From: an uncultured Verrucomicrobiota bacterium
GTDB taxonomy: Bacteria > Verrucomicrobiota > Verrucomicrobiae > Opitutales > Opitutaceae
Direction of reading: 5' to 3'
Length of the DNA stretch: 12,571 bases
Assembly (NCBI GenBank): GCA_946481225.1
Contig: CAMLNJ010000029.1
Span: forward strand, 1-12,571
Program-made: the position numbers and the translations under genes
Notes under the pieces: generated by a model
What the model was told of the DNA's origin: nothing
What the model saw: the letters and a program-made list of their open reading frames with translations, nothing else
Database searches by the model: none
Shown: piece after piece, positions 5,883 to 12,571 of the stretch
Layout of the letters: each line of letters opens with the position of its first letter
Numbering within the stretch: position 1 is the stretch's first letter

Positions 5883-8079
5883 TCTTCGCCTCGTCGCCTC
5901 CCTGGGCCGCCAAGCCCGGGATTCGTGGGTCGCCGCTCTTGCGACGGCCCACGTCGTTTTTGCCTGGTTCGCCCCGTCCTGGGTCGCGCCGCTGGTCCTC
6001 CTCTGGGCCGGCCTCTTCGCCTGGCGCGCGGACATCCGCTCCGCTTGGACGCCGCGCGCGCTGCTCGCCGCCACCGGACTCCTCGCCTTCCTTGCCCTAA
6101 AGGATCTCGCCCTCCCCGGCCCCTTCGCCGCCGAGCTCGCGCGCCTCGACCCCGCCTCCGCGCCCACGCGCTTCCGCCAACCCGACTGGCCGGTCTGGCT
6201 CGTTTCCTTCGGGCGGATCGCCGCGCTCCTCCTCGCCCTCCCCGCCCTCCGCGGCCTGCTCGCCTCCGAACGCCGCGCCCGCGCGGCCGCCGCCGGCCTC
6301 GCCCTCGCCGTCGCCGGCCTCGCTTGCCTCCTCCTCACCCACCCCGAGGAGATCGCGGCCTACGGAAAGACCTTCCAGATCGGAGAAGTGGCCAGCCGAA
6401 ACCCCGCCGCCGGCGTCTTCGCCCTAGGCGCCCTGCTCGCGTTCGGTTGCGGACTCTCCGCCTGGCGGACGGGCCGCCGGAGCTCCCTGCTCTTCTTCGC
6501 CTCCGCCCTGCCCCCGGCCGCCGCCGTCCTCGCCCTCGGCTCCCGCGGCGGCGTCCTCGCCCTCGGCGCGGGCGCGGCCTTCCTCCTGTATCAGGAGAAT
6601 CGTTACAAACTCGGCCGCGTCGCCGGCCTCCTCGGCGGCCTGGTCGTCCTGCTCCTCCTCTTCGCCCCGGGCCCGCTCGCCCGCCTCGCCGCCGAGGGCG
6701 AGACCTACCGGGCGGAGCTTGCCGCCGCCAGCGTCCGCGCCCTCGCCCACGCCCCTTGGGGCGGCCTCGGCCTCGGCGGCTTCGCCCCCGGCTTCGCCCT
6801 TTTCGGCGGCCACATGCCCGCCGAGGGCATGCGTGTCATCCACCCCGACTGCGGCTGGGTTCTCCTCCTTGTCGAATGGGGCCCGCTCGGACTCCTCGCG
6901 CTTGCGCTCGCCGCCACCGCCCTCCTCCGCGGCGCCTCCCCCGCCGACGACGGCGCGCCCCGCCTCGCCGCCGGCGCCGGCCTCGTCGCCTGGGCCGTCG
7001 CCGCGGTGGGCGACGCCTCGTTTCACCGCACCGAGCTTCTCGTCCTCGCCCTTCCCCTGCTCGCCCTGCGCTTTCCTCCGACGGAAGCCGAAAACGAACC
7101 CCGCGCCGCACCGCGCCTCGCTCCCGTTTTCGTCACAGGGCTCGCGCTCGCCGCCCTCGCCGCCTGCCTCCAGGGCGAAGCCCGCGTCCGCGCCGCGCGC
7201 GACCCCGCGAAATCCGACGAGCGCCTCGCCGCCGCCCTCCCCCTCGATCCCGCCGTCCGCCACCTCGCCGGCAACCGCGCATTCGAGCGCGGCGACCTGC
7301 CGCGCGCCGCCGCCGAATACACCATCGCCGCCGCGCTCGATCCCGCCAACACGGTGGCGATCCAAGCCTACGCCCGCGCCCTCTCCGACGCGCGCCCAGA
7401 CCTCTCGCTCCCACTCTGGCGACGGCTTTTTTCCGGGGCGACGCTGCGAGTCGAGGGCTTGGTCGCGGAAGAACTCGCGCGCCCCGGCGCCCGCGACGCC
7501 TCCTTCTGGTTCCGCGCGCTCTCCGATCTTCCCGCGCTCTGGGCCATGCCCGCCGACACCGATCTCCGCGGCGCCCAGGCCGCCTACGAACAGTGGCGCC
7601 GCCTCGCCGCGCCCGCCCGCGCCGCCTCGCCGTGGCGATCCGTGCTCGGCGCGAGCGCCCGCTGGGGCACCGCGCGGCAATTCACGGATTGGCTCCGAGA
7701 CGCCGCTCCGGCCCGCCAGCCCGCCGCCGCCATGAAAGGCGCGGAGATCCTCCGCCGCCGATCACGCGACGACCTTGCCTGGCTTTGGCTCGCCTACCAA
7801 TTGCCCGCTCCGCCCCCCGCCGCCCCTCGCCCCGCGGATCCCTCCTTGACCGCCATCGTGCTGGCCAACCCCGACGACGCCGTCGCCGCCTCGCGCCTGC
7901 TCGATCAGACCGGATCGCCCGAGGAGCGCATCGCGCTTCTTCGACGCTTCGTCGCACGACCAAAGATCCCCGCCGCCTTTCGCGTGCGGCTCGCGCACGA
8001 GCTCGACGCCGCCGGCCGCCGCCCCGAGGCGCTCGCCACGCTCGCCTCCGCCGCCGACGAGCTCGCCCGCGGGAATTGA
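5875..8079 (+). CDS. O-antigen ligase/Wzy-type polymerase with C-terminal TPR-like half
   Basis: A 734-residue protein from GTG 5875. The N-terminal 430 residues are a multi-pass membrane domain, with about ten hydrophobic helices ending near 395 and one more at 415-432. It carries marks of the O-antigen ligase/polymerase (Wzy_C) family: RNPAAG near 175-180, GSRGG at 222-226, and after a periplasmic loop (about 268-322) the motif HPDCGW at 323-328 followed by EWGPLG at 334-339. Conserved Arg and His residues in these places are thought to handle the lipid-linked sugar donor. The C-terminal 300 residues (435-734) are Ala/Arg/Leu-rich helical pairs. One clear TPR (NRAFERGDLPRAAAEYTIAA, 467-486) is followed by an Asp-Pro-Ala-Asn turn. 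The protein would join or transfer polysaccharide repeat units in the inner membrane. Polymerase and ligase cannot be told apart from sequence alone. It converges on the export operon. Confidence 0.85.
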   Translation: MPDLRLVASLGRQARDSWVAALATAHVVFAWFAPSWVAPLVLLWAGLFAWRADIRSAWTPRALLAATGLLAFLALKDLALPGPFAAELARLDPASAPTRFRQPDWPVWLVSFGRIAALLLALPALRGLLASERRARAAAAGLALAVAGLACLLLTHPEEIAAYGKTFQIGEVASRNPAAGVFALGALLAFGCGLSAWRTGRRSSLLFFASALPPAAAVLALGSRGGVLALGAGAAFLLYQENRYKLGRVAGLLGGLVVLLLLFAPGPLARLAAEGETYRAELAAASVRALAHAPWGGLGLGGFAPGFALFGGHMPAEGMRVIHPDCGWVLLLVEWGPLGLLALALAATALLRGASPADDGAPRLAAGAGLVAWAVAAVGDASFHRTELLVLALPLLALRFPPTEAENEPRAAPRLAPVFVTGLALAALAACLQGEARVRAARDPAKSDERLAAALPLDPAVRHLAGNRAFERGDLPRAAAEYTIAAALDPANTVAIQAYARALSDARPDLSLPLWRRLFSGATLRVEGLVAEELARPGARDASFWFRALSDLPALWAMPADTDLRGAQAAYEQWRRLAAPARAASPWRSVLGASARWGTARQFTDWLRDAAPARQPAAAMKGAEILRRRSRDDLAWLWLAYQLPAPPPAAPRPADPSLTAIVLANPDDAVAASRLLDQTGSPEERIALLRRFVARPKIPAAFRVRLAHELDAAGRRPEALATLASAADELARGN

Positions 8080-8136
8080 ACGTCTTTCAAACATACCAAA
8101 CGGCGGCAACGCCGCGCTCGGTGTGTGCGCGCCATC

Positions 8137-8188
8137 CCACGCACAACATGCAAGGTTGTCGCGCGCGTCCCTGCGCGCGCTGAAGTGG
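8137..8188. repeat. Possible two-hairpin element between convergent genes
   Basis: Two adjacent hairpins, 8143-8147 with 8155-8159 (ACAAC/GTTGT, loop of seven) and 8161-8166 with 8173-8178 (GCGCGC, loop of six), are flanked by a four-base outer pair CCAC (8137-8140) and GTGG (8185-8188). The plan echoes the element at 1916-1965, but the stems are short, one is simple GC alternation, and an alternative hairpin (8125-8129 with 8140-8144) competes. Confidence 0.3.
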
Positions 8189-8244
8189 AGTGGTCGACCC
8201 AATCCGCGGGCGGGAGAACCCCACCCAACCACCGGAAGTCCGAA

Positions 8245-8259
8245 AGCCCGGGAAGGGCT
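8245..8259 (-). terminator. Weak hairpin just after the kinase gene stop
   Basis: A five-base-pair stem (AGCCC at 8259-8255 read on the reverse strand, with GGGCT at 8249-8245, loop of five) starts two bases after the TGA of the reverse-strand gene and is followed by only two further T before CGG. It may end the export operon, but the stem is small and a real T-run is missing. Confidence 0.25.
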
Positions 8260-8260
8260 A

Positions 8261-10282
8261 TCAGGCACGATGATAGGCGTAGTGGTAGGAGTAGTAGTAA
8301 CGGCCGCCTTCGGGACGGACGCGGTTGAACACCAGGCCCACGTCGGTCGCGCCACGCAGCCGCACCGTCGCCACGGCCTTCTGTGCCTGGCGAAGCGGCG
8401 TGTGGCGCATGCGCACGACAAACAGCACGCGGGTCGCCATCGGCAGGAAATGACCGGTGTCGTCCACCGGCCCGACCGGGGCGGAGTCCAGGATCACCAC
8501 CTCGAAGCGCTCGCGCATCCGCGCGAGGCAGCCCGTGATGTCGCTCGTGCTGATCAGCTCGTTCACATGGTTCAACGAGGTGCCGGCGGCGACCATCGAG
8601 AGATTCGGCTCCGAGGTGGGACGCAGCACGGAATCGAGGTCGGCCTTCTCCTCGAGCAGCTCGCATAGGCCAGGGCTCATCGAACCGACCGAAAGGGCGC
8701 GGTGCAGGCGGCCGCGGCGCAAGTCGCCGTCGACGATGAGCACCTTCTTGCCGGCGCGGGCGAAGGCGCGGGCGAGGTTCAGCGCGATCTCCGACTTGCC
8801 CTCCGAGGGCAGCGCGCTGGTGACGAGGAAAAGCGGCGCGCGCTCGGTCGGAACGCCCATCGAGACGATCGAGCGCAGGCGGCGGAAAGCCTCCTCGAAA
8901 ATCGACTCCGTGAAACGCCGCCGGCCCGCCGAGGCGGGTCCGGAAGGCAATTGCGGCACCTCGACGAAGCCGCGACAGCCAAGACGCTCCACCGTCTCCT
9001 CCACCGAGTAGCTGCGCTGGTCGAGCCGCATCGCGAGCAGGAGCAGGCCGAAGCCCGCGGCCACGCCGGCGAACATGCCGGACATCAGGCGCGAGCGAAG
9101 CGCGCGATCCACCGGACTAGCCGGGGACGCGACCTGGAGAATCTGCACCAGCTCCTGGTCCAGACCCTTGCGGGCGTCGAGATTCTGCAGCGAACCGAGC
9201 AGCCGGTCGTAAAGTCCGCGCGTGCGCTCGAGCGAGGTGCGGATCTTCTCGTATTCCGCCTCGATGCGGGACGACTCGAGCGAACGGCCCTCCCACTCCT
9301 TGACCGATTTGTTCAAGCCCTCGAGCTCGGCCTCGATCGCCAGCCGCTGCTCCTTGCGGCGGGAATTCGCGCGCCCGGCTCCGAGCGCGACGACCCGCTC
9401 GACGCGCGCAATATCCTCGTTCAAGCGGACGATCTTCGGGTGGACCGGCCGCAGGCCGCGCAGCAAGGTCTCGCGCTCCTGCGTGAGCTCGTCGAGGCGG
9501 GTGCGCGCCTGGGCGAGCTCCGGCGGCTCCACGATGCTCACGCCGCCGTTCGCGCTGATCTCGGCGCCGCCGCCGAGACCGTTTTCCGCCACCGTGCGTT
9601 CCCAGGAATCCATCACGGAGAGCCGCATCCGCAGCGCCGCCTCGCGGGATTTCAGCTCGGCGAGGAAACGCGCGCTCTCGACCGACTGCTGTTCCCAATA
9701 GGTGATGTTGTTGCGCTCCTTGAAACGGAGCAGCTCCTGCTCGCGCGCCGAGACCTCCTTCTCCATGCGACCCAGCTCCGCGGCGATCTGCTCGATCGTC
9801 GTCTGCGATGTCACCATGCGGCGCTCGCGTTTGAATTGGGTGAACTCCTCCATCAGCGCGTCGAGAAAGACGCGGCAGTAGTCGGAATTCCCGCCCGTCG
9901 CGGAGAGCGAAAAGATCGTGGTCTGCGGCACCACGCGGATATCGAGGCTCGCATCGCCTTTCAGTCCCGGCCGCTCGAGCTCCACACGCTGGCGCGCGCG
10001 GGAGAGCACCTCCTGGCTGCGCATGATCTCGGCCTGCGTGCCGAGGTAGTTCGCCAGCTCCTCGGAGTAGGCGCTCGAGGCCTCGGGCACGTTGACCCGG
10101 CCGCTCACGAACATGCGCGACGAGGAGACGTAGGAGACCGGTTCGCGGACCGCGCGAACGTAGGACCACAGGGCCCCGGCCGCGGCGCCGAGCACGACGA
10201 GCCAGACATGGCGCCAGGCGCGCGGCGAAATGAGCGGCGTCTGCTGGGAATCCGCGGGAGAGGGCGTGGAAGGAGTGCTCAC
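8261..10282 (-). CDS. Wzc-like polysaccharide chain-length regulator and tyrosine autokinase (BY-kinase)
   Basis: A 673-residue protein starting at GTG 10282, overlapping the upstream stop by four bases (GTGA). The order is as in Wzc: a first membrane helix at about 24-43, a periplasmic Wzz-like part with long coiled coils (150-380), PxxP before the second membrane helix (P387, P390; helix 401-418), then a cytoplasmic ATPase. Visible kinase motifs are E464-R467-R470 (EX2RX2R, used for ring assembly), Walker A PSEGKS (492-497), Walker A' VLIVDGDLRR (514-523) and Walker B VVILDSAP (595-602). The end is a tyrosine cluster (RYYYSYHYAYHRA) with six Tyr, the usual autophosphorylation target. The protein would set chain length and cycle between phosphorylated states during export. 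Kinase and Wzz parts are fused, as in proteobacterial Wzc, rather than split as in most Firmicutes. One oddity is Glu498 straight after GKS, where Thr or Ser is common. Confidence 0.93.
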   Translation of the reverse strand: MSTPSTPSPADSQQTPLISPRAWRHVWLVVLGAAAGALWSYVRAVREPVSYVSSSRMFVSGRVNVPEASSAYSEELANYLGTQAEIMRSQEVLSRARQRVELERPGLKGDASLDIRVVPQTTIFSLSATGGNSDYCRVFLDALMEEFTQFKRERRMVTSQTTIEQIAAELGRMEKEVSAREQELLRFKERNNITYWEQQSVESARFLAELKSREAALRMRLSVMDSWERTVAENGLGGGAEISANGGVSIVEPPELAQARTRLDELTQERETLLRGLRPVHPKIVRLNEDIARVERVVALGAGRANSRRKEQRLAIEAELEGLNKSVKEWEGRSLESSRIEAEYEKIRTSLERTRGLYDRLLGSLQNLDARKGLDQELVQILQVASPASPVDRALRSRLMSGMFAGVAAGFGLLLLAMRLDQRSYSVEETVERLGCRGFVEVPQLPSGPASAGRRRFTESIFEEAFRRLRSIVSMGVPTERAPLFLVTSALPSEGKSEIALNLARAFARAGKKVLIVDGDLRRGRLHRALSVGSMSPGLCELLEEKADLDSVLRPTSEPNLSMVAAGTSLNHVNELISTSDITGCLARMRERFEVVILDSAPVGPVDDTGHFLPMATRVLFVVRMRHTPLRQAQKAVATVRLRGATDVGLVFNRVRPEGGRYYYSYHYAYHRA

Positions 10283-10884
10283 CAGTTCACCATCTTCTCG
10301 TCGACGATGATGAAATCGCCGTCCATGAGCTGCACGTCCTTGTCGATGCGGCCTCGGTTAAGGACCTCGCGCAGGTCCACCTTGATGGTCTTCGTCTCGG
10401 CGCCGTCGCGGCGCACGATCCGCACGTTGCGGGAATCGGCGAAGTCCGCGAGCCCGCCGGCGGCGAGGATCGTTTGCCCGAGGGTGGGTTTCTCCGAAAG
10501 ATCGATCTCGAGCGGGCCCACGCGGCGCACCTGGCCGGCGAGATGCACGCGACCTCGGTTGACCGCGCCCTGGCTGAAAGCGAGCACCTCCACGCGCACC
10601 GTCGCGCTGAGGTAGAACTTCGCCTCGAGCTCCGTCTTGATCGACGTCACGAGGTCGGGAAGCAGGCGGCCCGCGGCCTTCATCGGGCCGTAGTAAGGGA
10701 TGTCCACCATGCCCGTGTTGCTGATCGCGAGCTCCACGGGATTGTCTCCGTCCTCCACCACTTGGTAGCGCAGACGGTCGCCGACGGCGAGCGGGCGACT
10801 CTCGGGCGAGGGCGACTCCTCGGCGCGCGCCACCAAGGCGAACGCGAGCAAGAGGAGGGTGGAAAACGGGGAGCGGCGAGGCAC
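10279..10884 (-). CDS. Short Wza-like polysaccharide export protein (Poly_export plus SLBB)
   Basis: A 201-residue protein from GTG 10884, two bases after the stop of the barrel gene and overlapping the kinase gene by four bases. A signal peptide covers residues 1-21 (ARA before EESPSP). There is no lipobox cysteine, and I see no Cys at all, so unlike Wza of E. coli it is not a lipoprotein. Residues 32-105 form the polysaccharide export domain (GDRLRYQV, then ISNTGMVDIPYYG and the DLVTSIKTEL helix). Residues 112-170 form one SLBB-type domain (GRVHLAGQVRRVGPLEI, then TLGQTILAAGGLADFA). A short end (DVQLMDGDFIIV) closes the fold. Full-length Wza is nearly twice as long and ends in an alpha-helical barrel that spans the outer membrane, and that part is missing here. 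The protein probably forms a periplasmic collar and relies on a partner for the pore. Confidence 0.9.
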   Translation of the reverse strand: MPRRSPFSTLLLLAFALVARAEESPSPESRPLAVGDRLRYQVVEDGDNPVELAISNTGMVDIPYYGPMKAAGRLLPDLVTSIKTELEAKFYLSATVRVEVLAFSQGAVNRGRVHLAGQVRRVGPLEIDLSEKPTLGQTILAAGGLADFADSRNVRIVRRDGAETKTIKVDLREVLNRGRIDKDVQLMDGDFIIVDEKMVNW

Positions 10885-10886
10885 GA

Positions 10887-12182
10887 TCAGAAGGTGTAGC
10901 GCAACGAAAAGTAGAGGCGGTGCTGCGAATAGTCAGCCCCGGACACGTCGGAGAACTTTTCGTAGGTGGTGGCACCCACGCTCAGATCGAGCTTGCGGCC
11001 GAGCGGGCGGCGGGCTTCCACGCCCAGATTAAGGCGGGTGAAGTCGTCGCCGGTCGGGCCGGAGACGGACACCCATTGCCAGCTCACCGGAACCACGATC
11101 TCCCAGCGGTAGACCGAGCTGATCTTCGCGGTGACGGAAAGCTCGGTGATCTCGTAGAAATTCGTGCCGTAGCCCTCGTCGATGTCGTGGCGCGCCTGGA
11201 CCGTGTAGCTGAAATTCTTGCGCAACTGATGCGAAAGCGCCGCCGACGCGTAGAACCCATCGAAGTCCTCGGTGTCGCTGATCGAGCCGCGCTGATCGTA
11301 GTCGGTGAACTGGAGGCCGGCCGCCGCTTCGGCGCTCACGCTGCGGCTGAGCGCCTTCTGCCCGAAGACGCCGACGGTGCGCGTGGTCGAGTTGTTCTGG
11401 ATGCGCTCGTCGTAGTCGTTTGTCGCATACGAAGTCGAGACGCCGACCGAGGTGGCCGCCGCCAGCGGGAAGACCGCGCGCAACCCGACGCCGTAGCTCC
11501 AGTGGTCGATCTGCGAGTTCGCCCCCTCGGTCGCAAACTGCCGCCCGACCGTGGGAGTGACCTGCCAGATCACGCGGTTCATGTCCCAGTCGGCCTGTAT
11601 GCCGGCGTAGCCGTTGAAGCGACCGAAACGCGCGGTGCCGCTTGGGCTGACGGGACTGTCCACCGGGTCCTCGCTCAGCTCGGCCCGCACGAAATTGCGG
11701 ATGCGCACAGGGCCGGTGAATATCGTGAAACTCGTCTCGGTGCCGGGGAGGATGCTGTTGTAGTTCTCCGAACCATCGATGCCCGCGAGGTAGCTGAGGT
11801 GCTCGAGCGAGGCGTCGAACTTGAGCTCGTTGCGCTGGCTCACCGGATAGCGAACGCTCGTCGAGACGCCGGCGCGCAAAGCCAGGCCCTCCTCTCCGTC
11901 GGACGTCAGCTTCACGTTGTCGTTGAACTCGAGCCCGCCGTAGACCGCCGTGGTGAAAGTCAGCGTGCCGCCTTCCGAGCCATGCTGGCCGCCCCCCGTC
12001 ACGGCGTCGGGCATCACCGTCGACTCCCGCACCCACATCTGGGCCGCGCTCCACGGAGCGGACGCCAGCAGCAGGGCCGCCGCGGCGCGAAGGCGCCGGC
12101 TCCTCCCTCCTCGGCGAGCGAAATAGGCCAAAGCAGACTGGAGGGCCGGCAGGGATCGGAAATGCGAAGTAGAAGAAGCCAT
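10887..12182 (-). CDS. Outer-membrane beta-barrel protein of the polysaccharide export operon
   Basis: A 431-residue protein from ATG 12182, first gene of the three-gene operon. The N-terminus is a long signal peptide: polar and Arg-rich to residue 32 (GGRSRRLR), then a hydrophobic core LRAAAALLLASAPWSAA with cleavage near 47-48. From residue 75 on it is made of alternating strands with Asp/Asn/Gly turns, for example TFTTAVYGGLEFNDNV and FSYTVQARHDIDEGYG. It ends in LYFSLRYTF, with the C-terminal Phe and aromatic spacing of a Bam-assembled outer-membrane protein. I estimate 14 to 18 strands, but have not counted them reliably. Barrels of this sort accompany short Wza-like proteins in exopolysaccharide loci, where they are proposed to form the outer-membrane channel. 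Here the next gene starts two bases after the stop, which supports a shared job. No Shine-Dalgarno sequence precedes the start, and no alternative Met lies in the signal region. Confidence 0.85.
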   Translation of the reverse strand: MASSTSHFRSLPALQSALAYFARRGGRSRRLRAAAALLLASAPWSAAQMWVRESTVMPDAVTGGGQHGSEGGTLTFTTAVYGGLEFNDNVKLTSDGEEGLALRAGVSTSVRYPVSQRNELKFDASLEHLSYLAGIDGSENYNSILPGTETSFTIFTGPVRIRNFVRAELSEDPVDSPVSPSGTARFGRFNGYAGIQADWDMNRVIWQVTPTVGRQFATEGANSQIDHWSYGVGLRAVFPLAAATSVGVSTSYATNDYDERIQNNSTTRTVGVFGQKALSRSVSAEAAAGLQFTDYDQRGSISDTEDFDGFYASAALSHQLRKNFSYTVQARHDIDEGYGTNFYEITELSVTAKISSVYRWEIVVPVSWQWVSVSGPTGDDFTRLNLGVEARRPLGRKLDLSVGATTYEKFSDVSGADYSQHRLYFSLRYTF

Positions 12183-12494
12183 GGGACGACAGGAGCCGGA
12201 AGATTCAGCCGTTTAAACCCGACCAAATGTCAATAAATCATGAAGCACATCTAATCCCGGTGGTAATTAGCCGCTTATTTACTCGCAAATCTACCCACAA
12301 TCATCTCCCTCCGAAAACTCGGGCTGCCGCCGACGCCCGGCCGTCCCGGCCCCGATAACCTGGGGGAGCTTCTCCGCGATCTGCGGCCAACCTGCTCAGC
12401 TCATGTTTTGGCGGGATTTCGGCGCAAACGCTTTCCCGCTTCCCGCGTCGCCCGCTTCCACGCTCACTCCCGTTCGTTCCCGCATTTAACCTCT
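12183..12494. other. 312-base divergent regulatory region
   Basis: No gene is seen in the space between the reverse-strand barrel gene and the forward phosphofructokinase gene. The left half (about 12205-12310) is AT-rich and should carry the export operon promoter. A perfect TTGACA occurs on the reverse strand (12233-12228), but no good -10 box lies 16-18 bases after it. A 6-base inverted repeat (GCGGGA 12411-12416 with TCCCGC 12434-12439) lies in the GC-rich right half, upstream of the phosphofructokinase start. Promoter assignment is uncertain. Confidence 0.4.
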
Positions 12495-12571
12495 ATGAGC
12501 ACGTCCGCCCGTCCGAAAAAAGTCGCCCTCCTCACCGCCGGTGGCCTCGCGCCCTGCCTCAGCTCCGCCGT
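12495..12571 (+). CDS. pfp: Start of a pyrophosphate-dependent 6-phosphofructokinase (3' partial)
   Basis: Only the first 25 codons are inside the window, from ATG 12495. After a short polar start (MSTSARP) comes KKVALLTAGGLAPCLSSA, the first beta strand and glycine-rich phosphate-binding loop of the phosphofructokinase fold. ATP-dependent bacterial enzymes normally read GGDAPGMN here. The GGLAPCLSS form is what I remember from pyrophosphate-dependent enzymes (PFP) of Verrucomicrobiota and relatives, which phosphorylate fructose 6-phosphate with PPi in the cytoplasm, reversibly. The gene is divergent from the polysaccharide operon and is probably a housekeeping neighbour rather than part of that system. 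The assignment to PPi rather than ATP use depends on residues outside the window. No Shine-Dalgarno sequence is visible (the five bases before ATG are CCTCT). Confidence 0.7.
   Translation, partial: MSTSARPKKVALLTAGGLAPCLSSA

Noticed and set aside
4539..6338. 599-codon reverse open frame
   Set aside because: It runs antisense to the discoidin-like and polymerase genes and across their promoter region. The product is Gly/Ala/Asp-rich with no domain.
5925..8183. 752-codon forward open frame, longer than the polymerase gene
   Set aside because: It is an alternative frame of the polymerase gene and encodes mostly Arg and Pro. The polymerase frame has membrane helices and family motifs.
8702..10615. 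637-codon open frame on the forward strand opposite the kinase gene
   Set aside because: It lies antisense to the Wzc-like gene, whose motifs are unmistakable, and its translation is a Leu/Arg/Ala/His-rich low-complexity product. Long antisense frames are expected at this G+C content.
12228..12233. Perfect TTGACA on the reverse strand, considered as the export operon promoter
   Set aside because: No acceptable -10 box lies at the right distance, so it is mentioned only as part of the region.
1..12571. CRISPR array, tRNA, insertion sequence, toxin-antitoxin or defence genes
   Set aside because: No regularly spaced repeats, cloverleaf, transposase or defence motifs were seen on either strand.

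Overview
The window looks like a chromosomal segment of a very G+C-rich Gram-negative bacterium, most likely Verrucomicrobiota close to Opitutaceae. This placement is inferred from four things: a PEP-CTERM surface protein, an exopolysaccharide export operon with an outer-membrane beta-barrel, the start of what looks like a pyrophosphate-dependent phosphofructokinase, and starts that almost always lack a Shine-Dalgarno sequence. No rRNA, tRNA, CRISPR array, transposase or phage gene was seen.

Layout. (1) 2-418: the C-terminal end of a Pro/Ala-rich protein with a HEAT-like helical segment, forward strand. (2) 574-1632: a secreted protein of unknown function, forward. (3) 1633-2009: a gap between convergent genes, holding a candidate terminator, a tight hairpin and a 50-base two-hairpin palindromic element (1916-1965) that resembles a REP-type repeat. 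(4) 2010-3113, reverse: a PEP-CTERM protein with a calcium-loop-like motif and a visibly lower G+C than its neighbours. (5) 3290-4564, reverse: a single-pass membrane protein with TPR-like helical repeats. (6) 4565-4685: an AT-rich divergent promoter region. (7) 4686-5882, forward: an exported protein with two discoidin-like segments and a Pro-rich tail. It overlaps (8) 5875-8079, an O-antigen ligase/Wzy-type polymerase fused to a large C-terminal TPR-like half. (9) 12182 down to 8261, reverse: a tightly coupled three-gene operon encoding an outer-membrane beta-barrel, a short Wza-like export protein and a Wzc-like chain-length regulator/BY-kinase. (10) 12183-12494: a gene-free divergent region. 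(11) 12495 to the end: the first 25 codons of the phosphofructokinase.

How it may work together. The core is a Wzx/Wzy-type extracellular polysaccharide export module. The Wzy/WaaL-like protein would join or transfer repeat units in the inner membrane. The Wzc-like protein would control chain length and phosphorylate itself on a C-terminal tyrosine cluster. The short Wza-like protein would bridge the periplasm, and the beta-barrel could supply the outer-membrane pore that the short Wza-like protein lacks. The PEP-CTERM protein fits the known association between exosortase systems and exopolysaccharide genes. No exosortase, flippase or glycosyltransferase is present in this window, so the system is incomplete here.

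The points most worth following up are the 1916-1965 element, the barrel plus short-Wza pairing, and the discoidin-like protein translationally coupled to a TPR-extended polymerase. I found nothing I would claim as a wholly new type of system.
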